A model generated the notes under the pieces. That model did not search any database. It was not told the DNA's origin and saw nothing but the letters and a program-made list of their open reading frames with translations. From Nemertoderma westbladi (Eukaryota; Xenacoelomorpha; Nemertodermatida; Nemertodermatidae): DNA of 41,859 nucleotides. Of the stretch, positions 11,428-21,957 are shown piece by piece. Positions within the stretch are counted from its first letter, which is position 1. Each line of letters begins with the position of its first letter. The stretch is taken from assembly GCA_032718475.1 (NCBI GenBank), contig JAUCBJ010005140.1:1-41859 (forward strand). The letters run 5' to 3'. Position numbers and translations under genes: made by a program.

Positions 11428-12105
11428 TCATGTTCTTGGTAACTGATCCTTCTCAGTCAGAAACCTATAAGGCACTCTATAAGTGGGAAGGTCTTTAATA
11501 ACATGGACCTTTTCGGATATTATTGGAGCGGTATCACTAGCGCTCTTTGTCCTGGAATAGTGATGATGGAAACATCTTTTAAGATACACAACGGCCTTGC
11601 AAAGTCGTTTCCAGGAGCTATAATGATCTATTGCTCTCTGTAGGAGAGGGGAGAGTCCTTGCGAGACATCTGGTGTTCCAGATTTCCAGTCTCTTTCCCT
11701 GATTTCTATAACGGATTTAGTCGTATTTCTCTTAACATCCGTGGGTGAGTTTAGATCCACAGCGTCGTCACCGGAGGTGTGTAGTACAGACAGATCTATC
11801 ATGGGTTTAAATAACTTTGATTTACTCGTCCGGGTATTAGGTTTGACTTTCTCCGCTCCCTTGGCTTGTGTAATCTCCGCCGTGGTGAGATGAGGGGGCC
11901 ATTCCTCCTCTACTTTACTCAGGAAGTCGGGTCCACCTAACCAGTCTGGAGTATCTATCAGTTCTTGAGGAGTTGCTCCTCTGGAAGCGATGTCGGCTGG
12001 ATTAATCGTACCAGGGGAATGTCTCCATTGAGCTATATTAGAGCGACTGAGTATATGTTTATCGTCATTATCTGAGGGGTATGGGGTTTCCTCAGCTGGG
12101 ATTCC
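11428..12105 (-). pseudogene. BEL/Pao RNase H C-terminus and linker remnant
   Basis: Reading 12105 leftward gives the segment AQWRHSPGTINPADIASRG followed by DWLGGPDFLSKVEEEWP. This is the characteristic end of BEL/Pao RNase H and the spacer to integrase. It joins, near 12070, directly to sequence just downstream of the protease (IPAEETPYPSDNDDKH), so the RT palm and most of RNase H are deleted here. A further open piece (11802-11428) is the pre-integrase linker. Confidence 0.75.
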
Positions 12106-12117
12106 TTCTTCACTTAT

Positions 12118-12678
12118 TTATTCTTCCCATTCACTCACCTGGTGGATTCGTTCACTTGGGAGTCTTTCCAGTAAGGTCCTATGGGAAGGTCCAGTGAAGT
12201 ACCAACCTACTCTCGTTCTTCCCACATACGTCTGGAGTGGTTGCGGTCGAGCAGGCCGTTTTTCTAATGTCTCAAGCGCCTCGTGCGCATTTTGGCCGAG
12301 TAAGATCTGCACCCCTGGATAATCCGTATTGAATCTAAGTATATTGTGTTGCTGGGTAAAATGATCTTCATCCCAGTTGTAAGGCTCCACTTGGCTAGTA
12401 GCAAAGTTCTTTATCGCCACCATCTTGACCGACCTTACACTATTTTCTCCTAGTTCATCTTGGGGAGTGGACAATGCACACACGTAGTAATCTGTGGCTA
12501 CTGTGGATTTCCAAACCTGCATAATTCCGGAAAGGTTCAACTTGGTTCGGAACTTTGGTTGACCTGCAAAGATGTCTTCGGCTAGTTCTTTGTCAATAAA
12601 GGTGCCTGTACGGCCGGAGTCAAGGAGGGCATTTACTATCAAGCTCTTCCCTATCTCATGGACCCTCAGTTGCACCAC
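12118..12678 (-). pseudogene. BEL/Pao aspartic protease domain
   Basis: 186-codon frame beginning MVQLRVHEIGKSLIVNALLD. The protease signature reads ALLDSGRTGTFI, the D-S/T-G active site of retroviral-type aspartic proteases found between Gag and RT in BEL/Pao. The frame ends at a stop after SEWEE, where the polyprotein should continue. It processes the Gag-Pol polyprotein in live elements; here it is a stranded domain. Confidence 0.8.
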
Positions 12679-12729
12679 AGGGAATTCTTGGATACCGACA
12701 GATGAAGTTGGCGCTTTCCAAGATGGCTG

Positions 12730-13053
12730 TCAATCCGGAACAGCCAGTCGAGGATCTTCTCCTTCTGTTTCTGTCTCGTACGTAAGTGCTCGATACACAG
12801 CGGTGTTGATCATATAACAGGATTCATTTTCGTCAGAGAATTCGTCCGTGTAGAATCCTTCCATCTCCGAACTGTGGTCAGTGTCGTTCACATCACTGAA
12901 TTGGACATGTAGTTCGGGCTCACTTACCTGACTCGTACGGGTTCTGTCAAATTCTGTGTGCAGCAAGATATGATGTTTCGCGCCGCACTTAGCACACTTC
13001 GCGTCTGAGTAACAAGTTCGTCGTTGATGTCCTCGTCTAAGACTGTAATGCAT
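12730..13053 (-). pseudogene. BEL/Pao Gag C-terminal zinc knuckle
   Basis: The frame begins in LRRGHQRRTCYSDAKCAKCG followed by KHHILLH, the CxxC...H zinc-knuckle end of BEL/Pao Gag that binds RNA. An acidic linker leads toward the protease. Upstream (higher coordinates) the Gag is cut off at about 13040-13053 by LINE sequence. Confidence 0.75.
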
Positions 13054-15338
13054 TTACACTTCGACCCTTCTCCAGTGATCACCGCCTTATTGTGGCCAAG
13101 GTAAGACTTAGTCTGCGTGCTAGCAGAACAACGAAATCTGCCTTGCCGCGGCATGACTGGTTCTCTCTGTTGCAACAGCCAAGTGTGAGAGCCAGCTTCA
13201 CACTACAGCTGAGCAACAGGTATGAGGCTCCTGCCTCTGAGGCGGCAGATCACTGTGAGGGCTATACTGCCTTTACAGAAGCAGTTAAGTTAGCAGCTGC
13301 AGAAACAGTTCCTGTATACCCTCGAAACAGGAAAAGGGCCCCCTGGACTGACAACAAAATTCAGAAGTGCCGAAATGACCTTCATAAGGCGCAGAAAGAG
13401 TCCCGACTCAAACAGACTACAGCGGCCAAGAATGCAGTTAAGGCTGCATCTAGGTCCCTGAACAGGCAGTACTCTGCTAATCTACAGGAGCTAATAAACC
13501 AACAGGTTGATGCCATCAAAGATGCTGACGACAGCAGGCAATCATCCCAGGCATGGAAATCGATCAATCTGCTTACTGGGTGGAAAAGCCAACCAACCAC
13601 CAAGGTTAAGGCTGAATCACCAGCCGATCGCCTCAATGGTTGGAAAGCCCACTTTGAAAAGCTCCTCAATAATGACAGGGTATTGCCTGATAACTTTATA
13701 GAAGTAAAAGTGTCTGAGTCTGTACTCCCAGATATTCCCATTGGCGATATCTCTTTTGTAGAAGTGAAGGCTGCTGCAAAGAGCATTAAGACCAATCGTG
13801 CCAGTGGAGTAGATGGTGTTCCCCCTGAGGTCTTTAAAATACCTGAGTGTTTAAAGCTCATCTATCCCATCATAGTAGACATGTACCGTACAACAAGAGT
13901 CCCACAAGAAATGAAAACAAATAAGTTGGTGCCAGTTCCCAAGAAAGGCAACCTAACACTCTATGGTTCCTTTCGGGGAATCTCATTGATCTCGATTGCT
14001 GCAAAGCTGTACAATAGGATTCTATTAAATCGCATCAGGGATCCCATTGAGAGACTGCTCTGTGGAAATCAGAATGGGTTCCGTAAAGGTCGTGGGACCA
14101 TGGAGCCCATTTTGGCACTTAGAAGGATAATTGAAGAGTTACCAAAAAAGAAAGACAGGCATCTGGCTGTTATCTTTGTTGACTTCTTCAAGGCCTTTGA
14201 TTCAGTCTCTCGCTCACGTATGTTCAGCATACTTTCATTGTATGGGATTCCTGATGAAATTATTGCAGCAATCAGATCAGTATACGATGGTTCAACAACA
14301 TTTGTGTCTACTGTTGACGGTGACACAGAACCATTTGAAGTGTTATGGGGCATCCTCCAAGGAGACACACTTGCACCATTCTTGTTCATTATTGTGGTTG
14401 ACTATGTTCTACACATGTCCTTAGATCATTATAATGATGATGGGGTGATGATAACTCCACCTACTGGCTCCAGAAGTCAAGGAAATCCTGCCAAGTACCT
14501 AACTGATCTAGACTTTGCGGATGACTTAGGAGTAATCTCAGAATCATTAGAGGGAGCCCAACGGCTCCTTAGCTCATTAGAACATGCTGCTTCTAGTGTT
14601 GGTCTTTTTATTAACTCCAGAAAGACCAAAATTCTGACAGTTAACTTTGAAAGTCCTCAGCAAGTCTCTGATCGGATGAGCATAAGCTCAAAGGATGGTA
14701 TGCTTGAGCATGTGGACGACTTCTGTTACCTGGGATCATGGATCCGGAAGTCAGGTAAGGACCTTCGAATACGTAAGGAAAAGGCATGGGCAGACTTGAA
14801 TAGGCTTTCCAGGATTTGGAAGTCACCGAGAATTAATCGGAAACTTAAGGTCCGATTATTTAGAGCAGCAGTTGTTCCAGTACTCCTCTACGGGAGTCCA
14901 TGCTGGGCTCTAACTGCTGAGGACACCAAATCTCTGGATGGCACATTCACAAGAATGCTACACCGGGTTCATTGTGTCAAGTACAATGCACACATCTCCA
15001 ACCAGACACTATATAACATTGGAGGTGTCTCATTGGCTCCCCCAAGCTTGACACTTGAACAAAATCGCCTCCGCTTTGCAGGACATTGCTTTCGCCGTGA
15101 GGACCAGCCAGTGCATAATATTGTACTTTGGCAGCCTCATGGAGTGAATAAGCATGGTGGACAGCCCATGACTTTCTTGAGACGCATCTTAAAGGACACT
15201 GGCCTTAAAGATGCGGATGATCTAGCAAATGTCATGGGGAGTTGTGGTGGTCCAATTTTGTTGACAAGCCGGCACAGTATTCTTAAAAATGCAGCTGCAA
15301 TGCAGCATGCCGATCCTAGTAGTAGTAGTAGGAGGTAG
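13041..15338 (+). CDS. LINE ORF2, 5'-truncated, RT intact (copy A)
   Basis: Open from 13041 to TAG at 15336-15338, about 765 codons. It starts at the end of an APE-type endonuclease: the SDH catalytic motif is at about 13074, followed by RLIVAKVRLSLR. A linker and a complete non-LTR reverse transcriptase follow, with FRGISLISIAAKLYNRIL, the fingers motif NQNGFRKGRGT, VIFVDFFKAFDSV, WGILQGDTLAPFLF and the catalytic box DLDFADDLG. The C-terminus has IWKSPRINRKLKVRLF and LYGSPCWALT. Most of the endonuclease is absent, as expected from 5' truncation, so this copy cannot mobilise itself, although its RT frame is undisturbed. The 3' end is (AGT)n at 15317-15331, shared with copy B. It abuts the BEL Gag. 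The clade is not assigned; RTE, Nimb or CR1-like groups are possible. Confidence 0.88.
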   Translation, partial: DCNAFTLRPFSSDHRLIVAKVRLSLRASRTTKSALPRHDWFSLLQQPSVRASFTLQLSNRYEAPASEAADHCEGYTAFTEAVKLAAAETVPVYPRNRKRAPWTDNKIQKCRNDLHKAQKESRLKQTTAAKNAVKAASRSLNRQYSANLQELINQQVDAIKDADDSRQSSQAWKSINLLTGWKSQPTTKVKAESPADRLNGWKAHFEKLLNNDRVLPDNFIEVKVSESVLPDIPIGDISFVEVKAAAKSIKTNRASGVDGVPPEVFKIPECLKLIYPIIVDMYRTTRVPQEMKTNKLVPVPKKGNLTLYGSFRGISLISIAAKLYNRILLNRIRDPIERLLCGNQNGFRKGRGTMEPILALRRIIEELPKKKDRHLAVIFVDFFKAFDSVSRSRMFSILSLYGIPDEIIAAIRSVYDGSTTFVSTVDGDTEPFEVLWGILQGDTLAPFLFIIVVDYVLHMSLDHYNDDGVMITPPTGSRSQGNPAKYLTDLDFADDLGVISESLEGAQRLLSSLEHAASSVGLFINSRKTKILTVNFESPQQVSDRMSISSKDGMLEHVDDFCYLGSWIRKSGKDLRIRKEKAWADLNRLSRIWKSPRINRKLKVRLFRAAVVPVLLYGSPCWALTAEDTKSLDGTFTRMLHRVHCVKYNAHISNQTLYNIGGVSLAPPSLTLEQNRLRFAGHCFRREDQPVHNIVLWQPHGVNKHGGQPMTFLRRILKDTGLKDADDLANVMGSCGGPILLTSRHSILKNAAAMQHADPSSSSRR

Positions 15339-15715
15339 CAGTGCACTGCGGCACTGGTTGCTGGCAACACATCCCACTCTACAGCTCTATTTGAAATTAT
15401 TATTAAAAAGATTGAAAAATGTCAGCATGCTTCATTCGCGTTTATACTGTAAGCCTACTCTTAACACTGTTTGGCTGTGGACAAATGGAAACGGACAGAT
15501 TGAGCAGGACCATTAAAAACAAAAAACATGACTTGTTTCAAAAGTTTTTAAATTGTCAGATTCTTCAAACCAATAAAACCATGACAGCCTGCATGATTCA
15601 GCAGAATTTCAGTGCTCGCTACGCTCGCCAGCTTGCAATTTAATGACATCTGCATTTCTGCATTTGAAAACAGTCGGTTTGCCTACTTTAAATGCTGAAA
15701 TGTTAAAATTTTCGT
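15339..15715. other. Non-coding stretch
   Basis: Between the LINE end and the integrase-type transposon. No gene seen. A segment near 15644-15680 (ACATCTGCATTT... AAAACAGTC) recurs in the same orientation just right of the transposon at about 22034-22060. Confidence 0.5.
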
Positions 15716-15780
15716 GCTCGCTGCTACGGTGGCTGAAAGCGGCCAAACAATATTAATTAATCGTTTTTTTTTTTTAATTT

Positions 15781-16351
15781 CAACCCGGGTTGAAAATAAT
15801 ATCAACCCGGGTTGAAAATAATATCAACCCGGGTTGAAAATAATATCAACCCGGGTTGAAAATAATATCAACCCGGGTTGAAAATAATATCAATAATATC
15901 AACCCGGGTTGAAAATAATATCAACCCGGGTTGAAAATAATATCAACCCGGTTTGAAAATAATATCAACCCGGGTTGAAAATAATATCAACCCGGGTTGC
16001 AAATAATATCAACCCGGGTTGAAAATAATATCAACCCGGGTTGAAAATAATATCAACCCGGGTTGAAAATAATATCAACCCGGGTTGAAAATAATATCAA
16101 CCCGGGTTGAAAATAATATCAACCCGGGTTGAAAATAATATCAACCCAGGTTGAAACTAATATCAACCCGGGTTGAAAATAATATCAACCCGGGTTGAAA
16201 ATAATATCAACCCGGGTTGAAAATAATATCAACCCGGGTTGAAAATAATATCAACCCGGGTTGAAAATAATATCAACCCGGGTTGAAAATAATATCAATC
16301 CGGGTTGAAAATAATATCAACCCGGGTTGAAAATAATATCAACCCGGGTTG
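15781..16351. repeat. Left subterminal palindrome array, 26 copies
   Basis: 22-bp units of CAACCCGGGTTG plus the spacer AAAATAATAT. Twenty-six copies start at 15781, 15803, 15825 and onward. One irregular 9-bp insertion lies at 15891-15899, and variant cores occur at 15944, 16142 and 16296. The 12-bp core is a perfect dyad, so every unit reads the same on both strands; only the spacer gives the array direction. Confidence 0.97.
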
Positions 16352-16531
16352 AAAATACTTGCATATGACCAATGACAATTCGTTCTATGAATTCTTTGTT
16401 GATGAGGTGTGGCGGGAAATATAAATGTAAATATATATGTATCGCTATACTTCTGTTTACTCCAGTTGTTTGCAGTAGGCCTACAGCAAACATTAGTCCT
16501 TTTCGTACGCAGTAGGCCGGCCTAATAAATA

Positions 16532-18011
16532 ATGTCTGTTAATGAATTACTTACTCAATACTACTGGCAAGGATTTACTCACAGAGAAATTCAGCTGCTA
16601 TTTAAAGAAACTCATGGAGTGTTTATTTCCGCGAGGACAGTTAGGCGGTTGATGTCCAACTTACAATTGAAAAGGCAATTTAATCCCTCCGAGTTTGGAA
16701 GCGTTATTGAAGCGCTCAAATATGAATTGGTGAAGAATAGGGAAGTCACGCAATCACCCAGTCCTGTTGGTTACAGACAAATGCAGAAGATTCTAATGTA
16801 TGAGTACAAACATTACGTACCTCGAAAGTTGGTGGCTCACCTGTTGCGCATTCTAGATCCAGAAGGTCGACAATGTAGAATACGTAATAGACTCGTACGC
16901 CGAACATGCATTTCCAAAGGGCCAAATTTCTTAATACACATAGATGGGTGGGATAAACTCAAGCCGTTTTCATTAACAGTTCATGGCGCGATAGGTGAGA
17001 GTATTTCTTGATGGTCCGAGATAGATAAAATTGTGCGTGCACTCTGCACGTTTTTGCACCATGCACTGTTTCAACTTAGGAAATAACCGTTTACCGTATT
17101 TACCGTTTGGTCAGTAGTTAGCGCACTGGCGCGTTAGCGCGTGTCCTAATATTCCCATTTTCTGTAACCTGTCCCTTCTGTAACCGGGCCCGCCCGTCGA
17201 AGGATACATGTGATGCTGTATCTAATTAACTTTCACTTTCAATTCAGTCACTTATTATTCACACAGAAATACTCTCACCTGGGTGATAGATGGTTTTAGC
17301 AGAAAACTATTGTGGCTAAAATGTGGAAAGTCAAATAATGATCCTTTTGTAGTCGCTGGTTATTATTTGGAACTTATTGAGGCATTAGGAGGTGTACCAC
17401 ACATAGTTAGGTCGGACCGAGGAACGGAAAATGTAAATATCGAAATTATCCAACGGACACTAAGGTTGTCTCAAACAGATAGCTATGCAATGAGAGGTTT
17501 AACGTATATATACGGTAAATCTACGAGGAACCAAAGGATCGAGGCATTCTGGTCGAAGATTCCAGTGTTAGGACTATCACAGTGGATAGAACATTTTAGA
17601 AACTTAGAGATGGAGTTATTGGATACTTCAAACGTATTGCATATTGAACTTGTTCGCTACGTATATCTTCCATATCTCCAAAAAACGTTGGATCTTATAA
17701 AACTCCACCACAATACGCACAGACTTCGTCGGTGTGGATCGCTGTCACCTGGAGGAAAACCGAACATTTTATATTTGCAAAGTCCGAACTACCTTCACAT
17801 TGTAGAAAGAGATTCTATAGAAACATTGAAAGCGTTTGGATGCACGTTGCCGGCATGCATGCCAGAGATTTCGACTCTCTGCGAGGGATATCTCCAGGAA
17901 GGACAGCATCTGCTGGTGATTCCTCCACATTTATGTGGGTCATTACGCGACTGTAAAAAAACGTTTAAGTTTTTAATACGAAACATGAGCAATGATTTAC
18001 TAAGGTTATGA
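16532..18011 (+). CDS. DDE integrase-core transposase (IS3EU-like), two exons
   Basis: Exon 1 is 16532-16994 and exon 2 is 17290-18011. Joining them restores the frame (I-D-G-F-S across the junction) and gives 394 aa. An N-terminal helix-turn-helix-like region (about residues 1-55, FTHREIQLLF and ISARTVRRLM) probably binds the termini. The rve-type catalytic core shows Asp138 in HIDGWDKL, Asp197 in RSDRGTEN and Glu239 in NQRIEAFWS, the expected DDE set, all present. No stop or frameshift interrupts it. The start ATG is the first in frame and follows an AT-rich leader just inside the left array. It should cut and paste the surrounding element. Alternative: a domesticated relative, though the intact flanking inverted ends argue for a transposon. 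Confidence 0.82.
16995..17289 (+). other. Intron bounded by inverted repeats (introner-like)
   Basis: Donor GTGAGA, acceptor GATAG, 295 nt. The left edge AGGTGAGAGTATTTCT (16993-17008) is repeated perfectly in inverse at 17265-17280. The donor GT lies inside the left repeat and the acceptor AG lies 9 bp beyond the right one. Confidence 0.8.
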
Positions 18012-18164
18012 TGACTATCACTTCTATTATTATTCACTCATTCTATAACTCATAATAAACTATAACTATATATAACTCTATAATTCATTCACAGTTAAAT
18101 TCTGAATGATTAGAAAAGTACAGTTACAATTTCTACAATTTAAAAGCGTATACGAACTAGAGTA

Positions 18165-21100
18165 TTATGCGGAAGAAAATGTTGTTTGAAGGCATACACT
18201 TAGAGCCATCCGCTCCTTGAACGTGTCGTACGTATCAAGAATCGGTAGATATATTTCCAAAGCACAAGTGCTAACGTGTGGGAGACCCGCTTTGTATTTG
18301 TAGGGTTGGTCTTCCGGATGTTTGAATAAGACCTTGGGTTGAACATCGAAGCCAAGCGTCGGGATCTCATTAGTCCCAGTTATAAAGATGAGCAAATCTT
18401 GAAGCCCAATCTCGCGCACATCATCATCCTTTGCAGTGACAGTTACACCATCTAAAATATAAAATTTAAATTTAAAAATTAAACTATAATAATACTAATT
18501 ATATTATTATTAGTAAGATATTATATTAATTAATTATGGTATCTGGGTTTTAGACGAACCCTGTAGGTCTTGGAGGAAATCTTTCCAGAAAATCACCGTC
18601 CGTCGTTCACGTCGACGTCGATTACTGTCAGCATCATCAGTCCATTCAATTTGGAATAGGTGATCCATCATCACAGCGTCAAGCGTGCGTGGGTTGAATA
18701 CAAACAGTTCCTTGCACAATTCTTTGTTGTCGCGTATAATCTCCAATAACCCCATGGTCTGAAGGCCAGCTTGAAACCTAAAATAAAATATTTTATATAT
18801 TATAATATTTATATATTGTAATATAATTGTATTAATAATTAATTATTATAAGTCAATTAGGATAATTATTATAAGGCAATTAGGATAATTATTGTAAGTC
18901 AATTAGGATAATTATTATAAGTCAATTAGGATAATTATTATAAGTCAATTAGGATAATTATTATAAGTCAATTACAATTAGGATAATTATTATAAATCAA
19001 TTAGGATAAATTATTATAAGTCAATTAGGATAAATTATTATAAGTCAATTAGGATAATTATTATAAGTCAATTAGGATAATTATTATAAGTCAATTACAA
19101 TTAGGATAATTATTATAAATCAATTAGGTTAATTTTATAGCAGTCATACATAAATTATTGCTTTACAGCAGAAATTGTATCACCCAGGACTGGTATCCAT
19201 ACTGTTCAAGTGGTGCGCGAAGTCGATCGATAACAAGGAATTCCATTAAACTTGCCACCAGAGCTTCTTTGTCTGAGTATTTAAGGGCTAGGTTATATCC
19301 ACCGATTACGCCAATCAGTTCTTCAACTTTATTGACTGCTTCACGAAACTCCTGCTCCGTCTGCGATGCACTTATCTAGTAAAACATTTAATAATACAAA
19401 TTTGTAAGGAAAATTGATAGGCCAATATCTATATATTTATTGTAATACAAATAAGAATATAAAAATTGAATCTAAGTTGAACTTACAGCTTGAATTTGTT
19501 CGCGCCACTCGTAATCTGAAATGTCAGACAGCGATGGTTTAACTTTACCATCATCATTTGTAGATGATATCATATCGTATAATAAAGGGGATAGGAATGC
19601 TGGAAGTGGTCCTCTGTGAACTATCGTGGCTGCAAGGATAGCTCCAACCGTGAAGTACCTTTTCCTATTCAACGACAAAGCGTCGAGCGATAAATTTTTA
19701 CAATTAGCATCGCCATCAAATATTGGAAGTTCCTTTATTTCTTTCAACGCGAGGCGAAAGAACTCGCGGCGCGGGCCACCCTCGTCAATCCCGTCTTCTT
19801 CGAGAAACTCCATGCTTATAGAGCCCCATGCATTAAATTTTGTCCTTTCAAATGCCCGAAAGCCCGCTTCCAAAACATCATAGCGGTCTACATTTATAAG
19901 GTTGGTTGGATAAGTTGACGAGTTCAATTTCCCTTCAAGAAAAGACAGCAATTCTAAAACTGAGTTAAACTGCTTGGGTTCATCGGTGGGTTCCTCTGTA
20001 ATATCAATGATATCACCGTCCACCTCTATACTTGTATCAGCACTTTCTAAATTACGTTCTTCACAGTTCAGGCATATTGCCTGTCTACGTGGACGAGATG
20101 TTGAACAATTCGGACACATAAGACGGCGAGGCTCCAAGTCAAAGTAAGATCCAACCATCCCATCTCCGGCTCCGACCATACCATTGCCACGTCTGTCTCC
20201 GACAACCCCTCCCCCGGCTCCGACCATACCATCGCCACGTCTGTCTCCGACAACCCCTCCCCCGGCTCCGACCATACCATCGCCACGTCTGTCACCGACA
20301 ACCCCTCCCCCGGCTCCGACCATACCATCGCCACGTCTGTCTCCGACAACCCCTCCCCCGGCTCCGACCATACCATCGCCACGTCTGTCTCCGACAACCC
20401 CTCCCCCGGCTCCGACCATACCATCGCCACGTCTGTCTCCGACAACCCCTCCCCCGGCTCCAACCATACCATCGCCACGTCTGTCTCCGACAACCCCTCC
20501 CCCGGCTCCGACCATACCATCGCCACGTCTGTCTCCGACAACCCCTCCCCAGCTCCGACCATACCATCGCCACGTCTGACTCCGACAACCCCTCCCCCGG
20601 CTCCGACCATACCATCGCCACGTCTGTCTCCGACCATCGCTCCCCCCAGCTCCGACCATCCCATCTCCAGGCCCGCCCATAACACCCCCAACTTGAATCG
20701 CTACAATTGCTATCTTTGGTGTCCCCATAACACATTTTTCAGTAGTATACTGGCGCAGTGTACCGTACTGTAGCACATTACCATCCATGTTTGTTAGCTG
20801 AAAATGATAGGCACTGTGGTGGTCCGGTAGGTCATGGTCATTTAAAGCTTCGTTTTTTCCATTGCCATCGAAAAGTTTATTTATTATTAGGTTTTTAACA
20901 GCAAGCAAAGGCAAATCCATCGGTAAAGACATTTTTAGAGCATTTGATTCGCCCAGTGGTTTTTTGATGACCATGCTCTCAATTTTACTTTGGTTGTAAA
21001 TGTCTCCTTGACCTTGACCAATTTTAAACTTCACTATAACAACTTTAGTTGTTGTAGTTGGTCGGCCTCGGCCCTGGCCCAGGCGTGAGTTACGACGACT

Positions 21101-21403
21101 GGAACTCAGACCAGCAATGATGGGCCTATGCATGCGGGAAGACGTGCTGGTCGATTCGAAATCGTCGTCGTCATGAATGTCACCGGCACCGGCAGTTACC
21201 GGTACAAATAAGCCTCCCGCTCCCTGTAGCGGGGCGCCATCCGCTTCAGCGAATGGATTACCGGTAACAGCTGCTTCGGGTTCTCGTTCACGGCTTTCAC
21301 GCCTATTATTCATCTCGATCTCATTTACACAGTCGTTGATGGCTCTCCTTAAATCGGATAGTTCTTCCCTTCGCTGCCTAGATAAGGGTCCTGATAATAT
21401 CAT
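18165..21403 (-). CDS. HECT-type E3 ubiquitin ligase (G2E3-like), four exons
   Basis: Exons 21403-19487, 19375-19191, 18777-18560 and 18451-18165 join in phase to give 868 aa. Introns begin GTAAGT, GTCCTG (weak) and GTTCGT, and all end in AG. The N-terminus is low complexity (charged, Gly-rich). A 16-residue repeat occupies roughly residues 250-410. A CxxC...CxxC zinc-ribbon-like pair (MCPNC, CLNC) follows. The HECT domain then runs to the end: EEDGIDEGGPRREFF in the N-lobe, RRRRERRTVIFWKDFLQDLQ, DLLIFITGTNEIPTLGF, and the C-lobe with the presumed catalytic Cys836 in VSTCALEIYLP. HECT ligases pass ubiquitin through this Cys to substrates. The gene is convergent with the transposase inside the same inverted ends, so it appears to be transposon cargo. 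Its role is unknown; modifying host or transposase stability is speculation. The full set of in-phase exons suggests it is functional. Confidence 0.82.
18840..19135. repeat. 23-bp minisatellite in a HECT-gene intron
   Basis: Tandem units of AATTATTATAAGTCAATTAG plus GAT, with minor length variants, fill most of the second intron (18778-19190). Confidence 0.9.
20165..20665. repeat. 48-bp coding minisatellite in the HECT gene
   Basis: About ten tandem 48-bp units (GACCATACCATCGCCACGTC... on +), which encode 16 aa (VGDRRGDGMVGAGGGV) on the minus strand. Units start at 20174, 20222, 20270, 20318, 20366, 20414, 20462, 20510, 20557 and 20605; the 20510-20557 step is 47 bp. The array is open in several frames on both strands, which explains the overlapping spurious frames here. 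Confidence 0.93.
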
Positions 21404-21703
21404 TTCATTTCAATTCAAAATAAAGAAGGCTTACCGTACTGCAGTGCAAATCAGCAGGTACCGGATAAGGATAAGGAAAGGATAACCTATTACTACAGTA
21501 ATTATAACCTATGCTGCTATGCCAGTACAGCAGTCTGGCAGTACTGCAGTATATCTGTACTCTGTATGTGGAATTTCGGACATTGCATTGCTGCATTGGC
21601 TGAGTGATACCTACATATATATATTATATTTATATTTCTCGCCACACCTCATCAACAAAAGAGTTCATAGAACGAATTGTCATTGGTCACATGCAAGTAT
21701 TTT

Positions 21704-21957
21704 CAACCCGGGTTGATATTATTTTCAACCCGGGTTGATATTATTTTCAACCCGGGTTGATATTATTTTCAACCCGGGTTGATATTATTTTCAACCCGGG
21801 TTGATATTATTTTCAACCCGGGTTGATATTATTTTCAACCCGGGTTGATATTATTTTCAACCCGGGTTGATATTATTTTCAACCCGGGTTGATATTATTT
21901 TCAACCCGGGTTGATATTATTTTCAACCCGGGTTGATATTATTTTCAACCCGGGTTG
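21704..21957. repeat. Right subterminal palindrome array, 12 copies
   Basis: Twelve perfect 22-bp-spaced CAACCCGGGTTG palindromes (21704 to 21957). The spacer ATATTATTTT is the reverse complement of the left-array spacer, so the two arrays are inverted relative to each other. Confidence 0.97.

Larger units (their letters stand above)
9984..13053 (-). mobile_element. Dead BEL/Pao LTR retrotransposon, internally deleted
   Basis: Read on the minus strand, the order is a Gag zinc knuckle, aspartic protease, RNase H C-terminal piece, integrase and DUF5641-like tail. This is the BEL/Pao Gag-PR-RT-RH-IN order, but the reverse transcriptase core and most of RNase H are missing. The 5' side breaks off in the Gag zinc knuckle, where the LINE at 13041 begins, and I find no Gag continuation beyond that LINE. 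Several frameshifts separate the domains. No LTR pair could be defined. Confidence 0.85.

Noticed and set aside
13382-13861. Antisense frame inside the LINE
   Set aside because: It is a shadow of the RT frame; the RT motifs are all on the plus strand.
15781-16351. CRISPR-like array of regular palindromic repeats
   Set aside because: Spacers are identical 10-bp sequence, not unique, and there are no cas genes; it is the subterminal repeat of a transposon in a eukaryotic genome.
20184-20579. Pro-rich plus-strand frame and two alternative minus-strand frames
   Set aside because: They are other readings of the 48-bp minisatellite inside the HECT gene; the unit length keeps many frames open.
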